From Allobosea sp. (GTDB lineage: Bacteria > Pseudomonadota > Alphaproteobacteria > Rhizobiales > Beijerinckiaceae): a stretch of DNA of 64,000 bases. The position numbers and the translations under genes were made by a program. Numbering within the stretch: position 1 is the stretch's first letter; each line of letters opens with the position of its first letter. A model generated the notes under the pieces. The model had not been told where the DNA came from and made no database searches. It worked only from the letters and a program-made list of their open reading frames with translations. Where the stretch lies: contig NZ_JAUYTP010000008.1 in the NCBI RefSeq assembly GCF_030695125.1, forward strand, positions 248,001 to 312,000. The letters are read 5' to 3'. Positions 35,581 to 44,386 of the stretch are shown here, one piece after another.

Positions 35581-36090
35581 ATGGGTAGGATCATCGGACC
35601 TGTCTGCGCCGCCGCGCTGTCGCTGGCCGCCATGGGCATGACGGCCGGCACGGCGCTGGCGCAGGGCGCCGTCAAGTCGACGCATGGCGACTGGCAGATG
35701 CGCTGCGAGGTGCCGCCCGGCGCCAAGACCGAGCAATGCGCGCTCGTCCAGAACGTCGCGGCCGAGGACCGGCCGAACCTGACGCTGCTCGTGATCGTGC
35801 TCAAGACCGCCGATCAGAAGAGCCGGCTCCTGCGCGTGGTCGCCCCGCTCGGCGTGCTGCTGCCGTCGGGGCTCGGCCTCAAGATCGACGACAAGGACAT
35901 CGGCCGCGCCGGCTTCGTGCGCTGCCTGACCACCGGCTGTGTCGCCGAGGTGGTGATGGACGACACGCTGCTCGGGCAGCTCAAGGGCGGCAAGAGCGCC
36001 ACCTTCATCGTGTTTCAGACGCCGGAAGAGGGGGTGGGCGTTCCCGTCTCCCTCAACGGCTTTGGCCCCGGCGTGGAGACCCTGCCGTGA
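35581..36090 (+). CDS. Invasion-associated locus B (IalB) family protein
   Basis: This 169-residue exported protein has a signal peptide ending TALAQG and then the IalB core: THGDWQMRCEVPPGAKTEQCALVQNVAAEDRPNL, LPSGLGLKIDDKDIGRAGFVRCLTTGCVAEV. Paired cysteines probably form disulfides. The family was named for Bartonella erythrocyte entry, but it occurs in many free-living alphaproteobacteria with unknown function. GGAGGAA precedes the ATG. Its stop overlaps the next gene's GTG start (GTGA). Confidence 0.92.
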   Translation: MGRIIGPVCAAALSLAAMGMTAGTALAQGAVKSTHGDWQMRCEVPPGAKTEQCALVQNVAAEDRPNLTLLVIVLKTADQKSRLLRVVAPLGVLLPSGLGLKIDDKDIGRAGFVRCLTTGCVAEVVMDDTLLGQLKGGKSATFIVFQTPEEGVGVPVSLNGFGPGVETLP

Positions 36091-36692
36091 GTGATGCGCT
36101 TTTTCGTCGGCCCAGCCTGCTGGCCGTCCCTTTCCTCTGCCTCGGCCTCGCCGGCTGCGGTTCGTCGGGCTCGTCCTCGGGGCAGCCGAGCGCGATGCAG
36201 ACGTTCGGCAACGTCGTGATGTTCCAGTCGACGACGCCTCCGCCGGCCGACCAACTGCCGAAGGACGAGGAGGATGAGCGCCTGATCTGCCCGGAGGTGG
36301 TCATCGCCGATGGCGGCGCCGCGGTGCGAGCCCAGTCCGGCCAGGACAGTGGCGGCCTGCGCCACCAGATCTCGATCCTGAACGTTGCGCGCGAATGCAC
36401 GCCCACCGGCAATGGCGGCTATCGCCTCAAGGTCGGCGTCGAAGGCCGCATCCTGCTCGGCCCCGCCGGCGGCCCCGGCACCTATGGCGCGACGCTGACG
36501 ACGCTCGTCACCCGCGGCACGACGCAGATCGCCCGCCGCAGCGCGCGCGTCGGCGGCACGGTCGCATTGGGGCAGGGCGGCACCGATTTCTCGCATGTCG
36601 AGGACGGCATCGTGGTCCCCGCCGGTCGCGGCGAGGTCGAGATCATCGTCGGCCTCGGCGCTGGCGCGGCCATGCCGGCGCGTCGGCGCTGA
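36087..36692 (+). CDS. Putative outer-membrane lipoprotein
   Basis: This 201-residue protein starts at a GTG overlapping the ialB stop. It has a lipoprotein signal (LLAVPFLCLGLAGC|GSSGSSSG) with a lipobox LAGC. Residues after the serine-rich linker include RLICPEVVIADGGAAVRAQSG and VEGRILLGPAGGPGTYGATLTTLVTRG, suggesting a beta-rich domain. I do not recognise a characterised family. Translational coupling with ialB suggests joint function at the cell envelope. The track ORF begins too early at 35736. Confidence 0.75.
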   Translation: MSDALFRRPSLLAVPFLCLGLAGCGSSGSSSGQPSAMQTFGNVVMFQSTTPPPADQLPKDEEDERLICPEVVIADGGAAVRAQSGQDSGGLRHQISILNVARECTPTGNGGYRLKVGVEGRILLGPAGGPGTYGATLTTLVTRGTTQIARRSARVGGTVALGQGGTDFSHVEDGIVVPAGRGEVEIIVGLGAGAAMPARRR

Positions 36693-36854
36693 GCAGCGGA
36701 AAGCCGCGGCAAGACCTGATTGCCTCCCACCGCAAGCGGGGGAGGGAATTCGAAGCCTGCGCTGCAAAGAGTCGCGCGGGTTGCCTGTTAAGAAGGCAGC
36801 GCCGCGATTGACTTGGGCGGGGCGTCTAGTATCTCTGCCCCCAGCCGCAACATC

Positions 36855-37055
36855 CCCGCGGGAGAGACCGGGACTGGTTCAGGCCAGACCCGGCGCCGAA
36901 GGCGCAACCGCCCCGGAAACGCTCAGGCAAACGGACCGCGTGGGAACTGGCACTCTGGAAAGCGGCGGGAGAAATCCCGTCCACCGACGGGTGTAACCTG
37001 TCCGGCGCCACCATGCCGGCTCGGGGAAATCTCTCAGGTTCCAAGACAGAGGGGG
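36855..37055 (+). ncRNA. Tandem glycine riboswitch
   Basis: Two similar aptamers lie back to back upstream of gcvT. The first starts GCGGGAGAGACCGGG and ends CTCTGGAAAGCGG. The second starts GGCGGGAGAAATCCCG and ends with the CTCTCAGGTTCCAAGACAGAGGGGG segment typical of gcvT-type motifs (GGAGAG...CCGAAGG...ACAGAGG). Both keep the ...GCCGAAGGCGCAA / CGACGGGTGTAA regions that bind glycine. Binding of glycine to such tandems switches the gcv operon on. About 55 bases separate it from the gcvT start. Boundaries are approximate. Confidence 0.92.
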
Positions 37056-37110
37056 CGCGTTCCGGACACATCCGTCCGGGGCTTGCGCTCGACTCTGGAA
37101 GGGGCCGTCG

Positions 37111-38268
37111 ATGGATGCCGCTGTTGCCGATGCCGGGGCTTCGCCCGAGGCCATCGTACTCAAGACCCCCCTCCATGCCCGCCATGTCGCGCTCGGCGCC
37201 CGCATGGTGCCCTTCGCCGGCTACGACATGCCGGTGCAGTACCCCACTGGCATCCTGACCGAGCACAACTGGACCCGCGAGAAGGCCGGTCTCTTCGACG
37301 TCTCGCATATGGGCCAGTGCTTCCTGGTCGGCCCCGATCACGAGACCACGGCGCGCGCCCTCGAGGCGCTGATTCCCGCCGATATCGTCAATCTCGCGCC
37401 GGGCAAGCAGCGCTATTCGCAGCTCCTGAACGAGGAGGGCGGCATTCTCGACGATCTGATGGTGACGCGCTCGATCGATCCCGACGAGGACGGCGCGCTC
37501 TATCTCGTCGTCAACGCCGCCTGCAAGACGGACGACTACGCCCATATCGAGGCGCGCCTGCCGGCAAACGTGAAGCTGATCCGGGCCGAGCATCGCGGCC
37601 TGATCGCGATCCAGGGCCCGGCGGCCGAAGCGGCGCTGGCCGCGATCGCCCCCGAGGCCCGCGAGATGGCCTTCATGACCTCGCGCACCATGAAGGTCGC
37701 CGGCATCAAGGCCAATGTCAGCCGTTCCGGCTACACCGGCGAGGACGGCTACGAGATTTCGGCCGCAGCCACCAAGATCGGCGAGATCTGGGACACGCTG
37801 CTGCTCGACGCCACGGTCAAGCCGATCGGGCTTGGCGCGCGTGATTCGCTGCGGCTGGAAGCCGGCCTGTGCCTCTACGGGCACGACATCGACACCACGA
37901 CATCCCCCGTCGAGGCCGCGCTGACCTGGTCGATCCAGAAGCGCCGCCGCGAGGAGGGGGGCTTCCCCGGTGCCGCCCGCATCCAGCGCGAATTTGCCGA
38001 GGGCGTCGGCCGCGTCCGCGTCGGCCTGCTGCCGGAAGGCCGGGCTCCCGCTCGCGAGGGCGCCGAGATCGCCACCCCCGAGGGCGAGATCGTCGGCAAG
38101 GTCACCTCCGGGGGCTTCGGCCCGACGCTGAACGCCCCCTGCGCCATGGGCTATGTCGCCAAGGCGCACAGCGCGCCGGGCACCCCGCTCCACCTGATCG
38201 TGCGCGGCAAGCCTCTGCCGGCCGTCGTGGCGGCGATGCCCTTCGTCCCCAACGGCTACAAGCGCTGA
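37111..38268 (+). CDS. gcvT: Aminomethyltransferase (glycine cleavage T-protein)
   Basis: The T-protein transfers the methylene unit from the lipoyl-bound intermediate to tetrahydrofolate, releasing ammonia. The 385 residues include LHARHVALGARMVPFAGYDMPVQYPTGI at the start, LFDVSHMGQ, the central SRSGYTGEDGYEIS and LGARDSLRLEAGLCLYGHDID. A strong GGAAGGGG precedes the ATG. It is the first gene after the glycine riboswitch, and gcvH follows after 36 bases. Confidence 0.97.
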   Translation: MDAAVADAGASPEAIVLKTPLHARHVALGARMVPFAGYDMPVQYPTGILTEHNWTREKAGLFDVSHMGQCFLVGPDHETTARALEALIPADIVNLAPGKQRYSQLLNEEGGILDDLMVTRSIDPDEDGALYLVVNAACKTDDYAHIEARLPANVKLIRAEHRGLIAIQGPAAEAALAAIAPEAREMAFMTSRTMKVAGIKANVSRSGYTGEDGYEISAAATKIGEIWDTLLLDATVKPIGLGARDSLRLEAGLCLYGHDIDTTTSPVEAALTWSIQKRRREEGGFPGAARIQREFAEGVGRVRVGLLPEGRAPAREGAEIATPEGEIVGKVTSGGFGPTLNAPCAMGYVAKAHSAPGTPLHLIVRGKPLPAVVAAMPFVPNGYKR

Positions 38269-38304
38269 ACCTCACCCCGTTTTCTGTTCCCGGAGACTGA
38301 ACTC

Positions 38305-38679
38305 ATGTCCGAGACCCGCTACACCAAGGACCACGAATACATCCGCATCGAGGGCGATACCGGCATCGTCGGCATCACCGACTTCGCCCAGGGCCAGCTC
38401 GGCGACGTCGTCTTCGTCGAATTGCCCAGCCTCGGAAAGACCGTCGCCAAGGGCGGCGAGGCGGCCGTGGTCGAGAGCGTGAAGGCGGCCTCCGAGGTCT
38501 ACGCGCCGGTCTCCGGCGAGGTCGTGGCCGTCAACAGCGAACTCGAAGGCGCGCCCGGCACGGTCAACGAGGATCCCTCCGGCAAGGGCTGGTTCCTGAA
38601 GCTCAAGCTCAGCGACGCCGCCGAGCTGGAGGGCCTGATGAGCGAGGCCGAGTACCAGAACTACCTCAAGACGCTGTGA
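38305..38679 (+). CDS. gcvH: Glycine cleavage system H protein
   Basis: This is the small lipoyl carrier (124 aa) that shuttles the aminomethyl group between P, T and L proteins. The lipoylated lysine is in [14 protein letters not shown]. Flanking sequence [19 protein letters not shown] and the C-terminal [11 protein letters not shown] are typical. GGAG lies eight bases before the ATG. A palindromic repeat separates it from gcvPA. Confidence 0.97.
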   Translation: MSETRYTKDHEYIRIEGDTGIVGITDFAQGQLGDVVFVELPSLGKTVAKGGEAAVVESVKAASEVYAPVSGEVVAVNSELEGAPGTVNEDPSGKGWFLKLKLSDAAELEGLMSEAEYQNYLKTL

Positions 38680-38691
38680 GCCGAACCTCCC

Positions 38692-38785
38692 CGTCATTCT
38701 CGGACGCAGCGAAGCGGAGATCCGAGAATCTCGTGAGGAGAGGGCACTGGTTGAAGAGATGCTCGGGTCAGGCCCGAGCATGACG
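38692..38785. repeat. Compound palindromic intergenic repeat, R3
   Basis: Outer CGTCAT / ATGACG arms surround TTCTCGGA / TCCGAGAA and ATGCTCGGG / CCCGAGCAT hairpins. It sits inside the gcv operon between gcvH and gcvPA, so it is transcribed and could cause partial termination or mRNA processing. Confidence 0.75.
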
Positions 38786-38802
38786 CCATTCGAGGAAAAC
38801 CC

Positions 38803-40143
38803 ATGCGCTATCTCCCCCTGACCGACACCGACCGCGAGGACATGCTCGCCCGCATCGGCGTCGCGGATGTCGATGCCCTGTTCTCCGACGTGCCGGCCGA
38901 CAAGTTGCTGAAGGCGCCCGTCGATCTGCCGCGTGCCCGGGGCGAGCTCGAAGTCGAGCGCATCATGGCCAAGATGTCGGCCCGCAACGTCGCGGCCTCC
39001 TCAGTGCCCTTCTTCGTCGGCGCCGGTGCCTACAAGCACCATGTCCCGGCGACGGTCGACCATCTGATCCAGCGCTCGGAATTCCTGACAAGCTACACGC
39101 CCTACCAGCCCGAGATCGCGCAAGGGACCCTGCAATATCTCTTCGAATTCCAGACGCAGGTCGCGGCGCTGACCGGCATGGATGTCGCCAACGCCTCGAT
39201 GTATGACGGCTCGACCGGCACCGGCGAGGCCGTGCTGATGGCGCACCGCGTCACCAAGCGCAAAAAGGCCGTGCTGTCGGGCGGCCTCCACCCGCACTAT
39301 GCCGATGTCGTGCGCACGCTGTCGGAGATGGCGAGCGACACGGTCGTCTCGCTGCCGCCCGATGTGACGGCCGGCGAGGACATCCTCGCCCAGATCGATG
39401 ACGAGACCTCCTGCGTCGTCGTCCAGAATCCCGACGTCTTCGGCAATCTGCGCGACCTGAAGCCGATCGCCGCCAAGGCCCATGCCCATGGCGCGCTGCT
39501 GATCGCGGTCTTCACCGAGGTCGTCTCGCTGGGCGCCATCGAGCCGCCGGGCGCGCAGGACGCCGACATCGTCGTCGGCGAGGGCCAGTCGATCGGCAAT
39601 GCCCTGAACTTCGGCGGCCCCTATGTCGGGCTCTTCGCCGCCAAGTCGAAATACATCCGCCAGATGCCGGGCCGGCTCTGCGGCGAGACGGTCGATGCCG
39701 CCGGCCAGCGCGGCTTCGTGCTGACGCTCTCGACGCGCGAGCAGCATATCCGCAGGGACAAGGCGACCTCGAACATCTGCACGAATTCCGGCCTCTGCTG
39801 CCTGGCCTTCACCATCCATATGACGTTGCTCGGCCAGACGGGGCTGGAGCGCCTCGCTGAGGTCAACCACGCCAATGCCGTGGCGCTCGCCGACGCGCTG
39901 GCCGGTGTGAAGGGCGTGTCTGTGCTCAACGACAGCTTCTTCAACGAGTTCACCGTGAAGCTGCCCAGGCCGGCGGCCGATGTGGTCGAAGCGCTCGCAG
40001 CGAAGGGCATTCTCGGCGGCGTGCCGGTGTCGCGCCTGCTGCCGCAGGCGGGGCTCGACGACCTGCTCCTGATCGCTTCGACCGAAGTCAACACGAACGA
40101 GGATCGGGCGGCCTTCGTGGCGGCGCTCGCGGAGGTGCTGTGA
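38803..40143 (+). CDS. gcvPA: Glycine dehydrogenase (decarboxylating) subunit 1
   Basis: This is the N-terminal half of the P-protein, encoded separately as gcvPA in this lineage. It forms a heterotetramer with GcvPB and takes part in PLP-dependent decarboxylation of glycine. Markers are [60 protein letters not shown] and [11 protein letters not shown]. The PLP lysine is in the other subunit. GAGGAA precedes the ATG. Its stop overlaps the start of the following AT-rich ORF as TGATG. Confidence 0.97.
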   Translation: MRYLPLTDTDREDMLARIGVADVDALFSDVPADKLLKAPVDLPRARGELEVERIMAKMSARNVAASSVPFFVGAGAYKHHVPATVDHLIQRSEFLTSYTPYQPEIAQGTLQYLFEFQTQVAALTGMDVANASMYDGSTGTGEAVLMAHRVTKRKKAVLSGGLHPHYADVVRTLSEMASDTVVSLPPDVTAGEDILAQIDDETSCVVVQNPDVFGNLRDLKPIAAKAHAHGALLIAVFTEVVSLGAIEPPGAQDADIVVGEGQSIGNALNFGGPYVGLFAAKSKYIRQMPGRLCGETVDAAGQRGFVLTLSTREQHIRRDKATSNICTNSGLCCLAFTIHMTLLGQTGLERLAEVNHANAVALADALAGVKGVSVLNDSFFNEFTVKLPRPAADVVEALAAKGILGGVPVSRLLPQAGLDDLLLIASTEVNTNEDRAAFVAALAEVL

Positions 40144-40541
40144 TGGCACTGGATAATCGAGAAATACTAATCGATTTTACATCGAAAAAGACTCCGGAAG
40201 CCTGGAAAAATTTAGTAATCGATTTTTCCTATAATTTTACCGACATGTACTTCAAGTTAATCGGATGGTTAATTGCTTTGTCGGCGCTCTTATTGTTATT
40301 TTCTAGGACAAAATCAATATTAATATTAGCAATATACATGATAGGTCAGTCGCTAGTAATATTATTTTTATATAATTTGTTTATAAATAGACTGACAATT
40401 AAGGTTTCTTCGTCGAACGATAATATAAATTTGGTATTAACGGTATTTATAGGGTTAATTGGTGCGGCTGCTTCGGTGTTCGTTCCGTTGAAAATCCTGT
40501 CGTATTTCGCGATGGCTCAAATCGTGCCGACTTCAAAGTAG
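40143..40541 (+). CDS. AT-rich orphan membrane protein inside the gcv operon
   Basis: This 132-residue protein has about three hydrophobic helices (LIGWLIALSALLLLF; ILILAIYMIGQSLVILFLYNLF; LVLTVFIGLIGAAASVFVPL) and a charged N-terminus (EILIDFTSKKTPEAWKNLV). I find no family resemblance. A hand count gives about 34% GC against roughly two-thirds in the flanking gcv genes, with codons such as ATA, TTA and AGA that the neighbours avoid, so it looks horizontally acquired. Its ATG shares a base with the gcvPA stop (TGATG), and gcvPB starts ten bases after its stop. It should therefore be co-transcribed under the glycine riboswitch. The function is unknown. Confidence 0.7.
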   Translation: MALDNREILIDFTSKKTPEAWKNLVIDFSYNFTDMYFKLIGWLIALSALLLLFSRTKSILILAIYMIGQSLVILFLYNLFINRLTIKVSSSNDNINLVLTVFIGLIGAAASVFVPLKILSYFAMAQIVPTSK

Positions 40542-40551
40542 GATCTTAAAG

Positions 40552-42126
40552 ATGCTGAACCGTCAGGGACGTCCCACCCAGGGCACCGTGTCCGCCCATG
40601 AGCCGCATGCGACCTTCACCGGCAACCGCGCGCTGCAGCAGATCGAGCCGCTGATCTTCGAGATCGGCCATCCCGAGACCACCGGCGTCGACATCGACGC
40701 GCCCGCGCCGTTCAAGAGCCGCCTCGGCAGCCACGCCCGCAAGGGCGAGATCGGCCTGCCCGGCCTCTCCGAGCCCGAGGCGATGCGCCACTATGTGCGC
40801 CTCAGCCAGAAGAACTACGGCATCGACACCGGGCTCTTCCCGCTCGGCTCCTGCACGATGAAGCACAATGCCCGCCTCAACGAGAAGACGGCGCGCATGC
40901 CCGGCTTCTCCGACGTGCACCCGCTTCAGCCGGTCTCGACCGTGCCGGGCGCGCTCGAGGTCATGCTCGAGCTCTCGCGCTATCTGATGACGCTGACCGG
41001 CATGCCGGCCGTCGCCCTGTCACCCAAGGCCGGTGCCCATGGCGAGGCCTGTGGCATGATGGCGATCAAGGCCGCCATCGCCGCCAAGGGCGAGGGCGCG
41101 ACCCGCAATGTCGTGCTCGTCCCCGAATCGGCGCACGGCACCAACCCGGCGACCGCAGCCCTGATCGGCTTCTCGGTGCGCTCCGTCCCGGCGCGCCCGG
41201 ACGGCACCGTCGCGGTCGAGGACGTCAAGGCCCTGCTGGGCCCCGACATCGCCGCGATCATGCTGACCAACCCCAACACCTGCGGCATCTTCGAGCCGCA
41301 GATCGTCGAGATCGCCGCCGCGATGCATGAGGCCGGCGCGTATTTCTACTGCGACGGCGCCAATTTCAACGCCATCGTCGGCAAGGCCCGGCCGGGTGAT
41401 CTCGGCGTCGACGCCATGCACATCAACCTGCACAAGACCTTCTCGACGCCCCATGGCGGCGGCGGCCCAGGCTCGGGCCCGGTCGTGCTGTCGGAGCGGC
41501 TTGCGCCCTTCGCGCCGATGCCGTTCATCCATGTCGAGGGCGGCGCGGCCCGCCTGGTCGAGAACGCCGCCGATGCGCCCGAGGGCAACCAGCCCTTCGG
41601 CCGCATGACCGCCTTCCATGGCCAGATGGGCATGTATGTCCGCGCGCTCACCTACATGCTCAGCCATGGTTCGGATGGCATGAAGCAGGCCTCAGAGGAC
41701 GCGGTTCTGAACGCCAATTACATCCGCGCCGGCCTCTCGGACCTGATGTCGCTGCCGTTCCCGGATCACCCTTCGATGCACGAGGCGCTGTTCGACGATG
41801 AGTGGCTGAAGGGCACCGGCGTCACCACGCTCGACTTCGCCAAGGCGATGATCGACGAGGGCTATCACCCGATGACGGTGTATTTCCCGCTGGTCGTCCA
41901 TGGCGCCATGCTGATCGAGCCGACCGAATCGGAATCGAAGGCCTCGCTCGACCTCTTCATCGCGACACTGCGCGACCTCGCCATGGCCGCCAAGGGCAAC
42001 GACAAGCAGCGCTTCACCGGCGCCCCGCACCACGCCCCGCTGCGCCGCCTGGACGAGACCCGTGCCGCGCGCCAGCCCGTGCTGAAATGGGTCGCCCCGG
42101 CGCCGCTGGCGGAGGCGGCCGAGTAG
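40552..42126 (+). CDS. gcvPB: Glycine dehydrogenase (decarboxylating) subunit 2
   Basis: This is the C-terminal half of the P-protein with the catalytic PLP lysine in MHINLHKTFSTPHGGGGPGSGPV. Other markers are NYGIDTGLFPLGSCTMKHNAR, LSPKAGAHGEACGMMAIKAA and MLTNPNTCGIFEP. The 524 residues match split GcvPB proteins. The ribosome site AGGA lies within the end of the upstream AT-rich ORF, so translation may be influenced by it. It completes the gcv operon; the L protein is encoded elsewhere. Confidence 0.97.
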   Translation: MLNRQGRPTQGTVSAHEPHATFTGNRALQQIEPLIFEIGHPETTGVDIDAPAPFKSRLGSHARKGEIGLPGLSEPEAMRHYVRLSQKNYGIDTGLFPLGSCTMKHNARLNEKTARMPGFSDVHPLQPVSTVPGALEVMLELSRYLMTLTGMPAVALSPKAGAHGEACGMMAIKAAIAAKGEGATRNVVLVPESAHGTNPATAALIGFSVRSVPARPDGTVAVEDVKALLGPDIAAIMLTNPNTCGIFEPQIVEIAAAMHEAGAYFYCDGANFNAIVGKARPGDLGVDAMHINLHKTFSTPHGGGGPGSGPVVLSERLAPFAPMPFIHVEGGAARLVENAADAPEGNQPFGRMTAFHGQMGMYVRALTYMLSHGSDGMKQASEDAVLNANYIRAGLSDLMSLPFPDHPSMHEALFDDEWLKGTGVTTLDFAKAMIDEGYHPMTVYFPLVVHGAMLIEPTESESKASLDLFIATLRDLAMAAKGNDKQRFTGAPHHAPLRRLDETRAARQPVLKWVAPAPLAEAAE

Positions 42127-42132
42127 GGGGCG

Positions 42133-42558
42133 TCAGGCCGCGTCCCAGGGGTTTAGGATCGGCAACCCGAGCCGTGCGAAATCCCGGACATTTCGCGTTA
42201 CCAGGGTCAACCCATGAACCACGGCGGTGGCCGCCAGCATGGCGTCCATCATCTGGAGGTTCAGGCCGTCGCGACGCGACGCGGCCATGATGTCACCCCA
42301 AGCTGCCGCCGTCGGCAGGTCGAAGGGAAGCAGTCGTTCGCCGAAGCGGGAGGGCAGTTCCGTTTCGATCCAGTGCGCCAGCCGGTCACGACGGCGGCCG
42401 CTGTCCATCAGCGCCAGGCCGCGATGGAGTTCGGCCATGGTGACGACGCTGAGGTAGAGGCTGTCTTCGTTCACCTGCGCCAGGAACTGGATGACCTCGG
42501 CATTTGGCGCCGGCTTCTCGCCCTCGGAGATGACGTTCGTATCCAGCAGGAAGGTCAC
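42133..42558 (-). CDS. PIN-domain toxin, VapC family
   Basis: This 141-residue PIN ribonuclease has the acidic active-site residues in FLLDTNVISE, LSVVTMAELHRG, MMDAMLAATA and LVTRNVRDF. Such toxins cleave tRNA or rRNA when freed from their antitoxin. Translation starts at a GTG overlapping the antitoxin stop (GTGA). It is convergent with gcvPB, six bases apart. Confidence 0.9.
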   Translation of the reverse strand: MTFLLDTNVISEGEKPAPNAEVIQFLAQVNEDSLYLSVVTMAELHRGLALMDSGRRRDRLAHWIETELPSRFGERLLPFDLPTAAAWGDIMAASRRDGLNLQMMDAMLAATAVVHGLTLVTRNVRDFARLGLPILNPWDAA

Positions 42559-42818
42559 AGATCGATATCGCGCGGCGGCTGATCGTCACGCGTCAGGTCA
42601 ATTCCGGAGCCGCGCAAGGGCGAATTGAGCAGGAAGTCAGCGAAGGTCCCCTTGCGGGTCGTCCTGCGTTCCCACTCCTCGACAGACACCACAACGGCGG
42701 TCGGTCTCCCGTTGCGGGTCACTGTTTGCGGACCCTCATTCGCCGCCTTCTCCATCAATTCGGAGAATCGTGCCTTTGCCGCGGCGACGCTCCAGAGGTG
42801 GTTCACAGCTATGGTCAC
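42555..42818 (-). CDS. Phd/YefM-family antitoxin
   Basis: This 87-residue antitoxin has an N-terminal DNA-binding domain of the Phd/YefM type (WSVAAAKARFSELMEKAANEGPQTVTRNGRPTAVVVS) and a C-terminal tail (LRGSGIDLTRDDQPPRDIDL) expected to wrap the PIN toxin. It precedes the toxin gene with a four-base overlap, as usual for autoregulated pairs. Confidence 0.9.
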   Translation of the reverse strand: MTIAVNHLWSVAAAKARFSELMEKAANEGPQTVTRNGRPTAVVVSVEEWERRTTRKGTFADFLLNSPLRGSGIDLTRDDQPPRDIDL

Positions 42819-42993
42819 GTGTGCCTCCTACGATGAAATGACCTAGATGGTCATGATAGTCACCGGCGGGAGATGCGACAAGACTCCCCAGCAACACTCC
42901 GACACCAAATCCTGCCACCGCCTTAAGCCTTCCTTGACCATGCGCGAGGGATGCTTCCGCTATGCGTCTGTGACGCTGTGTGGGATCACGTCC

Positions 42994-44226
42994 ATGTCCG
43001 TGCGTTTCGTCAAAGCCTCCGTCGCCGCCCTGGCCCTTCTGCTCGGCGGCGTGGGAGCGCGGGCCACCGAGCCCAGCTACGGCCCCAACACCTATGATCG
43101 CACCCTCGAGGCGCTGATCGCCCATGAGGACATCGCCATCCGCGGTGGCTGGCCGAAGGTGCCCGCCAGCGTCACCGCGCTGAAGCCGGACGCTCAGGGG
43201 CCCGACGTTGCGGCGCTGAAGCAGCGCCTGGTGCTGAGCGGCGATCTGCCCGCCGACGCGCTGCCGGGTGACGTCTACGACGCGAATGTCGTCGCGGCCG
43301 TGAAGCGCTTCCAGGTCCGGCACGGCCTGTCGGATCTCGGCACCGTCGGGCGCCTCACGCTGAAGGCCATGAACACCCCCGTCGAAATGCGCCTCAACCA
43401 GCTCACCGCCACGCTGGAGCGGCTGAAGGGCAACGGCTTTTCCTTCGCCGAGCGCTATGTCGTGGTCAACATCCCCGGCGCCAGCGTCGAGGCGGTGGAG
43501 AACGGCCTCGTCCAGCGCCGCCACCTCGCCATCGTCGGCCGGCCCGACAGGCCCTCGCCGGTGCTGCAGGCCAACATCACCTCGGTCAATCTCAACCCGA
43601 CCTGGACGGTGCCGACCTCGATCGTGAAGGCCGACATCATCCCGCATATGCGCAAGAATCCGGGCTTCCTCGCCAAGTCGCACATGAAGCTGCTCGGCGC
43701 CGAGAACCGCGAGATCGACCCCGCCACGGTCAACTGGGCTGGCCTGACCGCGCCCTATTTCACCGTGAGGCAGGATCCCGGCCCCGACAATGCGCTCGGC
43801 CAGATGAAGATCGACATGCCCAATACGGAAGCCGTCTATCTCCACGACACGCCGAAGCAATCGTTGTTCCGCAACGATGTCCGCTTCAACTCATCGGGCT
43901 GCGCCCGCGTCGAGGGCGTGCGCGATCTCGGCGCCTGGCTGCTGGAGGGCACCGAATGGACCACGCCGGCGCTGGAGGCGGAGATCGCCAAGGGGGAGCG
44001 CAAGAACATCCCCTTGAAGAAGTCCGTTCCCGTCGCCTGGGTCTATCTCACCGGCTGGCAGGGGGCCGACGGGCTGGTCCAGTTCCGCGAGGACATCTAC
44101 GGGCTCGACACGCCGCAGGGCATCGTCACCTCGACCATTCCCGCCCGCAAGCCCAAGCCGAAGCTGATCGGCACCGGCGAGCCGAAGCCCGCCCCGCGCG
44201 CCCCGTCGAAGACCGCCGCGAACTGA
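42994..44226 (+). CDS. L,D-transpeptidase, YcbB-like
   Basis: This is a periplasmic enzyme that forms 3-3 cross-links or attaches proteins to peptidoglycan. It has a signal peptide (VKASVAALALLLGGVGARA) and a peptidoglycan-binding region (about 65-115: QGPDVAALKQRLVLSGDLP ... VVAAVKRFQVRHGL). The YkuD domain has the catalytic H...SxGCxR pattern seen in YLHDTPKQSLF and FNSSGCARVEGVRDL. The C-terminal tail is Pro/Lys-rich. I start at 42994, 49 codons after the track start, to begin at the signal peptide. It is 410 residues. Confidence 0.9.
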   Translation: MSVRFVKASVAALALLLGGVGARATEPSYGPNTYDRTLEALIAHEDIAIRGGWPKVPASVTALKPDAQGPDVAALKQRLVLSGDLPADALPGDVYDANVVAAVKRFQVRHGLSDLGTVGRLTLKAMNTPVEMRLNQLTATLERLKGNGFSFAERYVVVNIPGASVEAVENGLVQRRHLAIVGRPDRPSPVLQANITSVNLNPTWTVPTSIVKADIIPHMRKNPGFLAKSHMKLLGAENREIDPATVNWAGLTAPYFTVRQDPGPDNALGQMKIDMPNTEAVYLHDTPKQSLFRNDVRFNSSGCARVEGVRDLGAWLLEGTEWTTPALEAEIAKGERKNIPLKKSVPVAWVYLTGWQGADGLVQFREDIYGLDTPQGIVTSTIPARKPKPKLIGTGEPKPAPRAPSKTAAN

Positions 44227-44315
44227 AGAGCCCCGAAACTGCCGGCTGTGGCGGCGTCACGGCGGCCTTCGCCAGAGCGCATTGATCCGGAAACGCTCCG
44301 GCGTCGGTGAGAACG

Positions 44316-44345
44316 AAAAACGGCGCGACCCGAAGGTCGCGCCGT
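44316..44345 (-). terminator. Rho-independent terminator of the F0 ATP synthase operon
   Basis: A ten-base perfect stem ACGGCGCGAC / GTCGCGCCGT with a six-base loop is followed on the minus strand by TTTTT. It sits about 40 bases past the atpF stop and also faces the L,D-transpeptidase gene. Confidence 0.88.
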
Positions 44346-44386
44346 TGATCGACTTTATGGTGTCCGAGACACCGACGCTGGCGCGC

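Noticed and set aside
42127-42993. PIN/Phd region considered as a larger mobile element
   Set aside because: No flanking repeats, integrase or composition shift are visible around the two genes.
44316-44345. Hairpin after atpF considered as a tRNA or sRNA
   Set aside because: It is a simple ten-base stem with a T run on one side and has no cloverleaf features.
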